IMG/VR virus record: IMGVR_UViG_3300030116_004360
Coordinates: 26,478 to 90,477 of that record
From: a virus
Direction: 5' to 3' (one strand)
Length of the DNA stretch: 64,000 nt
Made by a program: the position numbers and the translations under genes. Under the pieces are notes generated by a model. It saw nothing but the letters and a program-made list of their open reading frames with translations. It was not told the DNA's origin and searched no databases. Shown piece after piece: positions 27,194-34,991 of this stretch (positions are counted from its first letter, which is position 1; every line of letters begins with the position of its first letter).

Positions 27194-27337
27194 TTAATCA
27201 CCTCTAATTATAAATGCTAACAATACACAAATTGTGCAGATATTTACAATATTCACCATCATCAAAATTCTATTACTTTTATTTATCATTACTAACAACT
27301 CCTTTAATAAATCATTCGTTTCGTCCATCATTCCCAT
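27194..27337 (-). CDS. Small membrane protein
   Basis: 47 residues: a charged N-terminal helix (MGMMDETNDLLKELLVMINK) and one hydrophobic C-terminal segment (VNIVNICTICVLLAFII). It overlaps the previous small gene by 26 bases. Function unknown. Confidence 0.4.
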   Translation of the reverse strand: MGMMDETNDLLKELLVMINKSNRILMMVNIVNICTICVLLAFIIRGD

Positions 27338-27491
27338 CTTTGTCCATCCCCTGTTCAATATCAACTAATGTTGCTCGACGCGAGAGGTTATTAAACATAC
27401 TCATGATTTCTTCTACCTCTTTTTGTGTTTCATCCCATACCTTTTCATCAGTATATTCAAATCTAATTGTTATATATTTACTATATTTCAT
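27312..27491 (-). CDS. Small hypothetical protein
   Basis: 59 residues: a beta N-terminus (YSKYITIRFEYTDE), a helix, and an acidic tail. It overlaps the stop of the upstream histone-fold candidate by 4 bases (ATGA). No family recognised. Confidence 0.45.
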   Translation of the reverse strand: MKYSKYITIRFEYTDEKVWDETQKEVEEIMSMFNNLSRRATLVDIEQGMDKDGNDGRNE

Positions 27492-27937
27492 TTTAATCCA
27501 TCCATATATTTAGCGTTTTCTGCCCAATAACCTCGACCTGCATCAGGAGGCAATTGTAAAAAATACCAATGAGCAGGTTTTAATGTCTTATGATTATTTT
27601 CTTCTGCGTTTTCCTTAGCATACCAAGCAAGTTCAGTAATTAAATCAGTAATATGTTCATGAACAAATTTAACTAAGTCACGACTTACAGGCATATTAGT
27701 TTCTTCACGAATTAACTTTGCTATTGGTATCTTAAGCCCAGAAATACTCTTTTCTCTCTTAGGTTTTTCAGGAATAATTAAATCCCCATCTTTAAAATAA
27801 GGAACCATATGTGCGGCCATTTGCATATATCTTCCTCTAGTTTCAGAAACCTTTTTCATAAAGGCAATACCTTCATCAATCTTTATACAAGTATATGGTT
27901 CATTATCAATTATAGTAAAATCATCTATCTCTATCAT
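27488..27937 (-). CDS. Histone-fold candidate with N-terminal extension
   Basis: 149 residues. Residues about 68-130 fit an archaeal histone: LKIPIAKLIREETNMPVS (helix 1 and loop 1), DLVKFVHEHITDLITELAWY (long helix 2), then NHKTLKPAHWYFL (loop 2 and helix 3). The family pattern is lPiapl.R...... vS.da.....e.l......A........rkTikpeDi. A roughly 65-residue N-terminal beta domain is added. It lies between small genes and the ligase. DNA packaging or gene control is inferred; not experimentally known. Confidence 0.5.
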   Translation of the reverse strand: MIEIDDFTIIDNEPYTCIKIDEGIAFMKKVSETRGRYMQMAAHMVPYFKDGDLIIPEKPKREKSISGLKIPIAKLIREETNMPVSRDLVKFVHEHITDLITELAWYAKENAEENNHKTLKPAHWYFLQLPPDAGRGYWAENAKYMDGLK

Positions 27938-29496
27938 TAAGCATACCTCCTAACCATTTCTTCGTATGTATCAATATCCGCAACAGGTTTATCATTACGA
28001 ATTCTTTTACATCTAGGGAATCTTAAAGCATAAGTTTCATCTTCATTTTTAGTTACTACATCTCCTGTAACTTCAAGAACAACGCGAGGTAAAAATAAAT
28101 ATGTATCCTTTTCAGAGGATATAATTATCTTACGAAGTTCGTTAGTTAATCTAAATAAATCTGTATCAGAAAAACCTGTTCCAACGGAACCTATCTGAAT
28201 AAATTCATTTTCGTGTTTAACTGATATATCAAAAGAACCAAATACATTTGCTCTTTTACCATCACCATATCTAGCACCAGTAATAACCACATCTAATTCA
28301 ATTAATGGTGGCTTATATTTAATCCAATCTTTAGACCTTTTTCCCGGTTGATATAATGCATCAGTTGGTTTAATAATGATTCCTTCAAAACCATCTTGAA
28401 TTGCTGAATGATAAAAACCCATAACTCCCATTTCATCTGTATTTTCACTCCAAATCCTATGAGTTGGAAAGGGACCGTTGTTGTAGTCCCACTTACTTAA
28501 TCTGTTATATAATGTTTCATCCATAAAAGATTCACCATCCATTTGTAACATATCAAATATAACAAACTTAACTGGACATTTTTGAACTGCATCCATCTTA
28601 TCTTTTGAATGAACTCTAGTGCCTAACTTTTGATGCTTTTCAGGAGTCCCATCTTCTTTAATAGGATAAATCTCTCCATCAACAATAAATTCATTTGGTA
28701 GATTTGATTCAAGAATTTGTTGAACAATATCAGGAAATTGGTCAGTAGCATCTTTACCTTTACGATTAAAAATAATTACTCTATCGTTCTTTCTATGAAC
28801 TTGATACCTATTACCATCATACTTATATTCTACAACATAATTATTATTAGGCCACTTATCTTTAGGTAAGGCTTTTGCTAACATAGGTTTAATAAAATTA
28901 CCAAAGCCTAATGTGTTTGGAACTTCTATATTATTCTCATAAAATGAAATAACTTCATCAATAGGTAAAGCACGAATATCTACTTCCATCTTCTTAAGGT
29001 CTTTATTATAATATTCAGAAACGGCCTTCACTAAATTTTTATTCTGAAAACCATTACGAGGTTTTCTTAACCAATACCGAATAAACCATTTCTTTTCTAG
29101 GCTATTCATCTTATTGAACATCTCTTCAAACAATCTAAAAACATCACCATCAGAACGACTACAATCTAGAGTTAAAATACGAAGTAATTGATTTAAACTA
29201 ATCCCACTTTCTCCTTCCATATAACCATCAAAATTATGAACTCCATCAGCCAAATCACCATACATAGATGAAAAGGTTTCTATTTCATCTTCATATACAC
29301 CATAAGCATTAGCAACCCATTTTACTGCTTTCTTCTTAGCGATATTATTTGGTTCAAGGTCTAGATTTAAAATCTTCACTAGAACTGTTTTATTGTTAGA
29401 TTTATCAAATGCTTCTTGAAAGAGTTTAACTTTAAATGTTGGAGCAACAGTTTCTATACTTTCATTAAACTGTGCAAATTCATATAAAGTATTCAT
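27937..29496 (-). CDS. lig: ATP-dependent DNA ligase
   Basis: 519 residues. The N-terminal helical DNA-binding domain (about 1-190) precedes the nucleotidyl-transferase core. The active-site Lys225 is in VEYKYDGNR (motif I). Motif III/IIIa is VIFDMLQMDGE, motif IV is FEGIIIKP, motif V is KDWIKYKP. A C-terminal OB domain follows. The size fits archaeal Lig of the ATP type. It seals nicks in lagging-strand synthesis and repair. It overlaps its neighbours by 1-4 bases. Confidence 0.92.
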   Translation of the reverse strand: MNTLYEFAQFNESIETVAPTFKVKLFQEAFDKSNNKTVLVKILNLDLEPNNIAKKKAVKWVANAYGVYEDEIETFSSMYGDLADGVHNFDGYMEGESGISLNQLLRILTLDCSRSDGDVFRLFEEMFNKMNSLEKKWFIRYWLRKPRNGFQNKNLVKAVSEYYNKDLKKMEVDIRALPIDEVISFYENNIEVPNTLGFGNFIKPMLAKALPKDKWPNNNYVVEYKYDGNRYQVHRKNDRVIIFNRKGKDATDQFPDIVQQILESNLPNEFIVDGEIYPIKEDGTPEKHQKLGTRVHSKDKMDAVQKCPVKFVIFDMLQMDGESFMDETLYNRLSKWDYNNGPFPTHRIWSENTDEMGVMGFYHSAIQDGFEGIIIKPTDALYQPGKRSKDWIKYKPPLIELDVVITGARYGDGKRANVFGSFDISVKHENEFIQIGSVGTGFSDTDLFRLTNELRKIIISSEKDTYLFLPRVVLEVTGDVVTKNEDETYALRFPRCKRIRNDKPVADIDTYEEMVRRYA

Positions 29497-29951
29497 TCTT
29501 CTTCATCTCCAAACATTTCTTCAAACTGTTTAATTGTATTTACATACATTTTACTTAGAAATTGTGTTGTTTTATACATCTCATCAAGTAGTTCTTTACC
29601 TCCAGAGCCTAATGACTGTGATACACCCACTAAACCAACCATAGCAATAAAAGCCTTTAAATGTGCTAGTGTAATATTCATAGAGTTTATTACCTGCTTT
29701 CTATGTTCACGGTCGTCATTAATTCTAAACATAGATTTTAGAGTTTCTATATTATTTAGCCACACAAGTTCTTTAACTTTATCACTTTCATCAGAACCAT
29801 ATACATCATCATATGTTGCATCTGCACCTAGATATAAACCACTACAAAAATTATCTATCAATTCATCTGGCAAATCTCCCTTCATTTTTTCTTGTAATGT
29901 ATGTAATATATCATCTACTTTGTGCATTTGTTCTTTCTTATGTTTATTCAT
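29493..29951 (-). CDS. Hypothetical helical protein
   Basis: 152 residues, mostly helical and acidic at the C-terminus (QFEEMFGDEEE). A Gly/Ser stretch (GVSQSLGSGGKELL) separates helices. It lies between the ligase and a small histone-fold candidate, overlapping both by 1-4 bases. No family recognised. Confidence 0.5.
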   Translation of the reverse strand: MNKHKKEQMHKVDDILHTLQEKMKGDLPDELIDNFCSGLYLGADATYDDVYGSDESDKVKELVWLNNIETLKSMFRINDDREHRKQVINSMNITLAHLKAFIAMVGLVGVSQSLGSGGKELLDEMYKTTQFLSKMYVNTIKQFEEMFGDEEE

Positions 29952-30175
29952 TACTGATACCTCCCTAGTATTAAATCTGCAAAAGCAATATCAACATGAT
30001 GTGGCATTACTTTTGAATATCTTTTATCTCTTTCTAATGCCAAAGAAACTAGATTGCCTAGCCTTTGCATTAATATCTCACTTCTCTCTTGAAATTGTTC
30101 AATTGATTCAGGAGATAATGTCTTTCCTTTTGTTTGTTCTTTTAATGTTCTTTTTGATTCTTGATAACTTACCAT
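29951..30175 (-). CDS. Small histone-fold candidate
   Basis: 74 residues, close to an archaeal histone in length. The predicted order is helix 1 (YQESKRTLKEQT), loop, long helix 2 (PESIEQFQERSEILMQRLGN onwards), loop KRYSKVMP, helix 3 (HHVDIAFADLILG). The last part resembles the histone loop-2/helix-3 (R.t(v/i)...Di..A). The start at 30175 follows GAGGTGATTAAA; an upstream in-frame ATG at 30223 would run through the preceding hairpin. The match is by shape more than sequence. Confidence 0.45.
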   Translation of the reverse strand: MVSYQESKRTLKEQTKGKTLSPESIEQFQERSEILMQRLGNLVSLALERDKRYSKVMPHHVDIAFADLILGRYQ

Positions 30176-30189
30176 TTTAATCACCTCTT

Positions 30190-30269
30190 GAAAATAAACA
30201 GGTTGAACTGCCGTCCTACGCATCTAGAATCCTAGACGCTTAGAGTAGCAGTTGAACCGGACTATTTTC
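30190..30269 (-). ncRNA. 80-nt extended stem-loop element
   Basis: Between two minus-strand genes. Read on the minus strand: GAAAATA pairs with TATTTTC (7 bp), then a 4x4 internal loop, then GGTTCAACTGC with GCAGTTCAACC (10 of 11 pairs). An 8x8 internal loop follows, then GCGTCTA with TAGATGC (7 bp, one G-U) and a 6-base loop. The G-U pair forms only on the minus strand, which suggests it is transcribed with its neighbours. It may be a processing site, a translational switch or a small RNA. Confidence 0.5.
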
Positions 30270-30666
30270 ACTCTATCATTTCACCTCTAATGAATTTATT
30301 TACTTCATTAAAGGTAAAGAAATACCTCGGTATCTCTAATTCGTCCAATCTATTTACAACCCAACAAGCCCCACCTAAACTACTTATTTGGACTATTTCA
30401 TAAGTAGCCTTTCCTTTTTGAATTACTTCTTTAGTTCCTATTTCAGGAGTTAATCCATAAATTCTAGTTAATTCTTTAGCGATACTATCCATATTTTCTG
30501 CTACATATTTAATTATATGAGTTCTTTGAATAGGAACCTTTGCATCTACTTTAACTTTAATTTTTCCAGTCCAATCACAAACTTTACATTTGTTTGCATC
30601 ACATATTGGACATTTTATTTCTGCCGGTAAAGGTGCTGGAAATCTTACAGTTACAGTTTTTTTCAT
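30268..30666 (-). CDS. Zinc-binding protein (DnaJ-like Cys motif)
   Basis: 132 residues. CPIC (19-22) and CKVCDWTGKI (27 onwards) resemble half of a DnaJ-type zinc centre (CxxCxGxG-like). A basic beta part and a C-terminal helical region (FTFNEVNKFIRG) follow. It lies directly after the GroEL homologue, so a link to protein folding is possible but unproven. ATGA overlap with a 33-residue gene upstream. Confidence 0.5.
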   Translation of the reverse strand: MKKTVTVRFPAPLPAEIKCPICDANKCKVCDWTGKIKVKVDAKVPIQRTHIIKYVAENMDSIAKELTRIYGLTPEIGTKEVIQKGKATYEIVQISSLGGACWVVNRLDELEIPRYFFTFNEVNKFIRGEMIE

Positions 30667-30764
30667 GGGTTTGCCTCCATATATTCTATAACCACTTCAT
30701 CTATTTCTTTGTCTGGACCCTTTGGTTCTTTATTGCCCCAAATGAGCCGGTAAAGCCATTTCAT
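30663..30764 (-). CDS. 33-residue gene overlapping the groEL 3' end
   Basis: 33 residues (MKWLYRLIWGNKEPKGPDKE...). It starts inside the chaperonin gene, in another frame, after GGTGGTGAAA, and its TGA overlaps the next ATG (ATGA). Good ribosome site and overlap support translation. An amphipathic, basic/aromatic start and an acidic tail; function unknown. It could also only couple translation of the downstream zinc protein. Confidence 0.4.
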   Translation of the reverse strand: MKWLYRLIWGNKEPKGPDKEIDEVVIEYMEANP

Positions 30765-32298
30765 TTTCACCACCAATAATTGCTACTTCTGTTGTTAAGA
30801 CCATTAATGCAATTGAAACTGCTGAACGGAAACTACTCTTAGTAACTTTTACAGGGTCAATGATGCCTCGTTCAAGAAGGTTTACGTCGTTTTCAATCTT
30901 AAGCGCATCAAAACCCATACCATGCATATTAGATACATCACTGTAAGTTAAATCTACTCCTGCATTTCTAGCAATTTGGAAATATGGTTCATGGAAAATT
31001 CTACTCATTAAAACATTAAAATCATTTTCTTCCATTTGTGTTGAAGCATCAATTAATGCTTTTCCTCCACCAACAACATATCCTTGTTCTCTAGCGGCTT
31101 GTGTAGCATTTAAAGCATCATCTAACCTTTCTTTCTTTTCTTTTAATTCAATTTCAGTTGGTGCGCCTACTGTAATTCTAGCAATTCCACCACGAAGTTT
31201 AGCAATACGTTTCTTTAATCTACTAGCAAGATATTTATCATCAGTGCTATTAAATTTAACTTCAAGTGCAATCGCTCTATCTGAAACTCTCTTATCAGTT
31301 TCATCATCACTATCTACTGTAATAATAGTTCTATCTTTATTAATGATAGCCTTTGAAGCCATACCTAGAACTAAATCATCATTCTTAGAAATATCTTCAC
31401 CAGAATCTACATCAATAACTTTACCGCCAACAATAGAAGATATATCATTCATCTCATCAATCATAGCATCACCAAAACTAGGTGCTTTAATAATACAACA
31501 ATCAATAGTTTTTCTAAGAATATTAACAATAATATTAGCCAATGCTGAACCTGTAACATCTCGCGCCATAATTAATAGTGGTCGCTTATGAGTATTACAA
31601 TGTTCTAAATATGGAAGAATATCTTGAAAGTTCTTAATATCCTCATTAGTCATTAATATATACGGATTGTCCAAAACACATGAACCATCATCTTGATTAA
31701 TCATAGTATGGCTAACCATACCTCTATCAATCTCATAGCCATTTACAATCTCAATACTAGTTTCATTTGTTGTTCCTTCTTGAACAGAAATAACACATTG
31801 TTCACCTGCTAGAGAAATTACTTCAGAAATTAACCCACCTAACTCTTCATCATTGTTAGATGCAATTGTGGCAATTTGCTCAATTTTTTCTTGATTATCA
31901 ACAGGTTCGGCCATAGTATCGAGAACCGCACAAATAGAATCAGTATATTCTAAAATACTCTTTCTAAACTCTGCTAGATTTTCAATAGTTTCTTGATTAA
32001 AATAATCACATAATGCCTGTGCTAATACACAAGCGGTAGTAGTTCCATCACCTGTATTTGATTGAGCCTCTGATGCAACATTTTGAATCAATTCGATTCC
32101 CATTTGAATAAAAGGGTCATCAGAAGATACAAATTTAGCAATTGTTACACCATCATTAATAACAGTTGGTTTAGGATATGTTTGTAATACAACAGTTTTA
32201 GCCTGTGGACCCAATGTTGGTTTTACTGCATCGGCAACAAGATTAACTCCTGCTAATATCTTTTCTTTCGCTTCATCATTAAATAATACTTTACTCAA
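30730..32298 (-). CDS. groL: Group I chaperonin (GroEL/Hsp60-like)
   Basis: 522 residues. GroEL signatures: VKPTLGPQAKTVVL (25-38), NDGVTIAK (48-55), GDGTTTACVLAQAL (83-96) for ATP, then RLDDALNATQAAREQGYVVGGG, which holds the catalytic Asp of the RVEDAL segment, and GIIDPVKVTKSSFRSAVSIA near the end. It is group I (bacterial type), not the thermosome expected in archaea. The usual GGM tail is absent (ends ALPAHLGQ). A GroES-like gene overlaps its start by 4 bases. It probably folds viral structural proteins. Confidence 0.9.
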   Translation of the reverse strand: MSKVLFNDEAKEKILAGVNLVADAVKPTLGPQAKTVVLQTYPKPTVINDGVTIAKFVSSDDPFIQMGIELIQNVASEAQSNTGDGTTTACVLAQALCDYFNQETIENLAEFRKSILEYTDSICAVLDTMAEPVDNQEKIEQIATIASNNDEELGGLISEVISLAGEQCVISVQEGTTNETSIEIVNGYEIDRGMVSHTMINQDDGSCVLDNPYILMTNEDIKNFQDILPYLEHCNTHKRPLLIMARDVTGSALANIIVNILRKTIDCCIIKAPSFGDAMIDEMNDISSIVGGKVIDVDSGEDISKNDDLVLGMASKAIINKDRTIITVDSDDETDKRVSDRAIALEVKFNSTDDKYLASRLKKRIAKLRGGIARITVGAPTEIELKEKKERLDDALNATQAAREQGYVVGGGKALIDASTQMEENDFNVLMSRIFHEPYFQIARNAGVDLTYSDVSNMHGMGFDALKIENDVNLLERGIIDPVKVTKSSFRSAVSIALMVLTTEVAIIGGENEMALPAHLGQ

Positions 32299-32528
32299 AA
32301 TTTCTCCCCCTTTCCTGTTTCAAAATAAATTTGTGAAATATCTATAATCAGATACTTCATATATGGAACTGCTGCTTTATCATTAAAGACAACAAATTTA
32401 CCATCATATTTCCCATCAGGAGAAGATATTACTCTTCCTGTTTGGGAATCTGTTGTAATTAATCCAGAAATGCTTGTTTCATCACGCTTCTCAATAATTA
32501 CCCAATTGTTACAATCTAATACTCTCAT
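32295..32528 (-). CDS. groS: Co-chaperonin (GroES-like)
   Basis: 77 residues. The GroES order is visible: NNWVIIEKRDE (strand with the dRVlv..e pattern), SGLITTD (mobile-loop region with hydrophobic tip), GRVISSP, GKFVVFNDKAAVPYM, and the end YLIIDISQIYF. It is shorter than cellular GroES (about 95). It directly precedes groEL (ATGA overlap), the classic pair. The ATG at 32528 follows GGAGGTATTCTA; a GTG upstream lies within another gene. Confidence 0.75.
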   Translation of the reverse strand: MRVLDCNNWVIIEKRDETSISGLITTDSQTGRVISSPDGKYDGKFVVFNDKAAVPYMKYLIIDISQIYFETGKGEKF

Positions 32529-32662
32529 TAGAATACCTCCCTTTTTCCACACGTATCACAACGTAAAACTACCATTGTTTTTCTAGATTTGTTATTTACA
32601 TTTTTTTGTTCTGCAATAACCATTCTACCATTACTACAATCTAAACACTTAACGCCCGTCAT
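32528..32662 (-). CDS. Small zinc-ribbon protein
   Basis: 44 residues with CLDC (6-9) and CDTC (35-38). It overlaps the upstream 46-residue gene and ends in TAATG with groES. Function unknown; probably nucleic-acid or protein binding. Confidence 0.5.
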   Translation of the reverse strand: MTGVKCLDCSNGRMVIAEQKNVNNKSRKTMVVLRCDTCGKREVF

Positions 32663-32789
32663 TTATAATACTCTCCAATGTTTCTCTTACAACATACCTA
32701 GCAATATGAGGCCCATGACCTCTTTTTAAACCATTAACATATCTTTGTAGTTTATTCAAAACTATTTCTAATTTTTCTGAATCATTCAT
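32649..32789 (-). CDS. Small basic hypothetical protein
   Basis: 46 residues, helical, with a basic middle (LKRGHGPHIARYVVRE). It overlaps the genes on both sides and follows GGTGAAGAGGA. No family recognised. Confidence 0.45.
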   Translation of the reverse strand: MNDSEKLEIVLNKLQRYVNGLKRGHGPHIARYVVRETLESIINDGR

Positions 32790-32980
32790 TCCTCTTCACC
32801 TACCGTAAACTCTAATTCTAATACAGAATATCTATACTCTTCTTCCGCAGCCAACAATTGATGGATTAAAAATGTATGCCTTGAAAGAAGGTTTTCAAAT
32901 TCAGATTCAAATAGTTCTAATTCTTCTTTAGCCTCCTTAACATACTTTTCTGCTCTGTTTACATCCTTTTGAGTAGTCAT
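32786..32980 (-). CDS. Coiled-coil protein
   Basis: 64 residues, nearly all a long acidic helix with a heptad pattern (AEKYVKEAKEELELFESEFE). ATGA overlaps link it with the JAMM gene upstream and the small gene downstream. Function unknown. Confidence 0.5.
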   Translation of the reverse strand: MTTQKDVNRAEKYVKEAKEELELFESEFENLLSRHTFLIHQLLAAEEEYRYSVLELEFTVGEEE

Positions 32981-33498
32981 TCTTCTTCACCAACATAAGC
33001 CATTCTTTCTTCATAAAAGATAAAATTTTGTAATGTTTTATCATCTTGCATCCAAAGCATCCTTTGTCTATCACCAAGAACAATTGCAGATTCCATCAAT
33101 AGTTTCCAAGAATTAATAGTCCTTCTATCAGTTCCACTAAAATAAGCAGTTCCAAACGGATGAGTATGAATCCAACATTTAATCGGCAATTTCATTTGTT
33201 TCAATTGTTCTTCTTGATTCTCAAAAGAAACGAATCCCGGAGTCCCATAACTGATAAATAATTTCTCATTAGAATCAATTACTACTTGAACTTCTCTATC
33301 AATATCAAAAGCCTTTAGGCTCATAGCAAAAATTTCATCCAGAAATGCTGATGAAAGATACCCTGCAAATATTTTATATCCATAGTTATCTATTTTCCAT
33401 TCATCATAATCTTCTCCTTTATGATTTTGCCATATTTCAAACAAACTTGTTATTCTTTCTTTCCAATCTTCTATCTTTATTTCACTACCATCTACCAT
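32977..33498 (-). CDS. JAMM/MPN metalloprotease
   Basis: 173 residues. The JAMM motif is complete: HTHP(x)6 SGTD with His111, His113, Ser121 and Asp124, preceded by strands of the MPN fold (VQVVIDSNEKLFISYG). Such enzymes remove ubiquitin-like proteins or act in sulfur-carrier and tail-assembly systems. It lies directly beside an E1/ThiF-like gene, the usual bacterial pairing for ubiquitin-like systems. The ATG at 33498 follows AGGTGATTAAA. Confidence 0.8.
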   Translation of the reverse strand: MVDGSEIKIEDWKERITSLFEIWQNHKGEDYDEWKIDNYGYKIFAGYLSSAFLDEIFAMSLKAFDIDREVQVVIDSNEKLFISYGTPGFVSFENQEEQLKQMKLPIKCWIHTHPFGTAYFSGTDRRTINSWKLLMESAIVLGDRQRMLWMQDDKTLQNFIFYEERMAYVGEEE

Positions 33499-33507
33499 TT
33501 TAATCAC

Positions 33508-34062
33508 CTATACATTTATCATTTTAAATTCATTCACTTCTTCATTATTAAACCATCTTTGAATCCATTGTGCGCCCATACCTGCAATTGCTACATGGGT
33601 AAAATGAATCCCTTCTTTTTCTCCATTCCAATCACCTTGGCAGGAAAAAGAACCTTCTGGCCCCTTTAATAAAGTATCAATCTTATTCTTATCAATGTCG
33701 TAACTAACTAACGCCCCATTTCTACCTTGAGAACGTAAATCAAGCCACTTTACATTTGAATTGTAAAGCATTTTACGCACATCTAAATTATCTGCACAAC
33801 AAACTACCAATTCAAATCCTTTTACTTGATTTTCCATCAATACCCGATATGGTTGAGGTTTAACACCTTCACATTTATTAGCCATCACTTCGGCCTTATT
33901 CATATCTAATTGTCCAATATTAAAATTTTGGTATGTTAAATTCTTTCCTTCTACAATATCAGGGTCATACACCGTAATATCGTATAACTTCGTTCTATGC
34001 AATAGTGGTATTAGAAAACTTCCAATTCCACCTGCTCCTATAATCATTATTTTTCTTTTCAT
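33508..34062 (-). CDS. E1/ThiF/MoeB-like adenylyltransferase
   Basis: 184 residues. Rossmann nucleotide motif IIGAGGIGS (8-16), then YDPDIVEGKNLTYQNF, in the position of D.D.v...NL.RQ. Lys of the MNKAEVMA helix, and CCADNLDVRKML follow. The usual Arg of NLxRQ is Tyr here. No CxxC zinc pairs; a candidate Cys is in FSCQGDW. Short for an E1, like stand-alone prokaryotic forms. It would activate the C-terminal Gly of a ubiquitin-like protein. Adjacent to the JAMM gene; upstream is TFB. Confidence 0.8.
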   Translation of the reverse strand: MKRKIMIIGAGGIGSFLIPLLHRTKLYDITVYDPDIVEGKNLTYQNFNIGQLDMNKAEVMANKCEGVKPQPYRVLMENQVKGFELVVCCADNLDVRKMLYNSNVKWLDLRSQGRNGALVSYDIDKNKIDTLLKGPEGSFSCQGDWNGEKEGIHFTHVAIAGMGAQWIQRWFNNEEVNEFKMINV

Positions 34063-34064
34063 TT

Positions 34065-34991
34065 TTATTCCTCCCTATCAAATCTTATTCCATTAACAAA
34101 ATCATCTACTGTTATCATTTGTAATAGTTCTCTCTTTGCTTTACCTTTTACTGTAAAACCTAAATCCCTTAGAAGTTCATTAGTATTATTTCTCGTAGAA
34201 ACTGATGTTGTTTCTGTAACTTCTGCTATTCTTACTAAGGAAAAGTTTCTATGTAATATAGTTCTAGTTACATTCAACACTGTTGCAAAAAATGTTTTAG
34301 TTATTGGTTTTGGTTTAGCATAATAAATGCCTTCGACGTATTTACCAATAATGTGAGCAGTTTTAAGAAACTCAAAATCATTAGGACATAATTTACTAAC
34401 CAATAAATCTATTTCTTGAGGCACATTTTTTTGTGCAATAACATGAGGATTTCTAAAAAATCGTGCTACGATTCTTACCTGCTTAAATAAACTTCTTTCA
34501 CTAATATCTAACTTCTTAGCAGTTTGTTTAATAGTTATTGGTCTTCCTAACTCTTTTAGTGTAAAGAATGTTAAAGCACCTGCTCTAACTTCATAGGGTG
34601 TTCTTTTGAATAACCCAACACTATGCGCCCTTCTACAATATTCTACAAGAGTTTCTTGTGATAAAGGTGTAAAATTTCCATCAGTCATTTCAGTTAAAGC
34701 CATCTTAGAATACTTAATATTTATTTCTAAGGATTGGTGTTTTTTATGGCCGTGAAATTTTTCTGCTCTTTTAAGACGATAACCTATTCCTTCTTTTGCA
34801 TTTATGGGTGCAGAACCTAATTGACCTTTATCAGGAGAATGAATAGTTTCACCCGCCTTATTTAAACTATATGTTGTTTCTTCAAGTATAATTGATTCTG
34901 CTACTAATCCACAAGTATTACAAACAAATGACCCTAATCGGTCATCAAGAGTATATTCTCTTTCTCCACATTCAAGACACGGTTCTCGCAT
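34065..34991 (-). CDS. tfb: Transcription factor B (TFB)
   Basis: 308 residues, usual TFB length. N-terminal zinc ribbon Cys5, Cys8, Cys24, Cys27. A B-linker region (GQLGSAPINAKEG) follows, then two cyclin-like repeats (YCRRAHSVGLFKRTPYEVRAGALTFF... and ITIKQTAKKLDIS). It binds TBP and the BRE and recruits host RNA polymerase. A viral TFB could redirect transcription to viral promoters, possibly the late or cassette promoters. No viral TBP is seen. It overlaps the upstream gene by 20 bases. Confidence 0.9.
   Translation of the reverse strand: MREPCLECGEREYTLDDRLGSFVCNTCGLVAESIILEETTYSLNKAGETIHSPDKGQLGSAPINAKEGIGYRLKRAEKFHGHKKHQSLEINIKYSKMALTEMTDGNFTPLSQETLVEYCRRAHSVGLFKRTPYEVRAGALTFFTLKELGRPITIKQTAKKLDISERSLFKQVRIVARFFRNPHVIAQKNVPQEIDLLVSKLCPNDFEFLKTAHIIGKYVEGIYYAKPKPITKTFFATVLNVTRTILHRNFSLVRIAEVTETTSVSTRNNTNELLRDLGFTVKGKAKRELLQMITVDDFVNGIRFDREE

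Noticed and set aside
30190-30269. Possible tRNA (GAAAATA/TATTTTC acceptor-like ends, TTCAACC T-loop-like sequence)
   Set aside because: Neither strand forms a D arm, a 7-base anticodon loop or a T stem with the G53-C61 pair. The sequence folds as a long rod instead.
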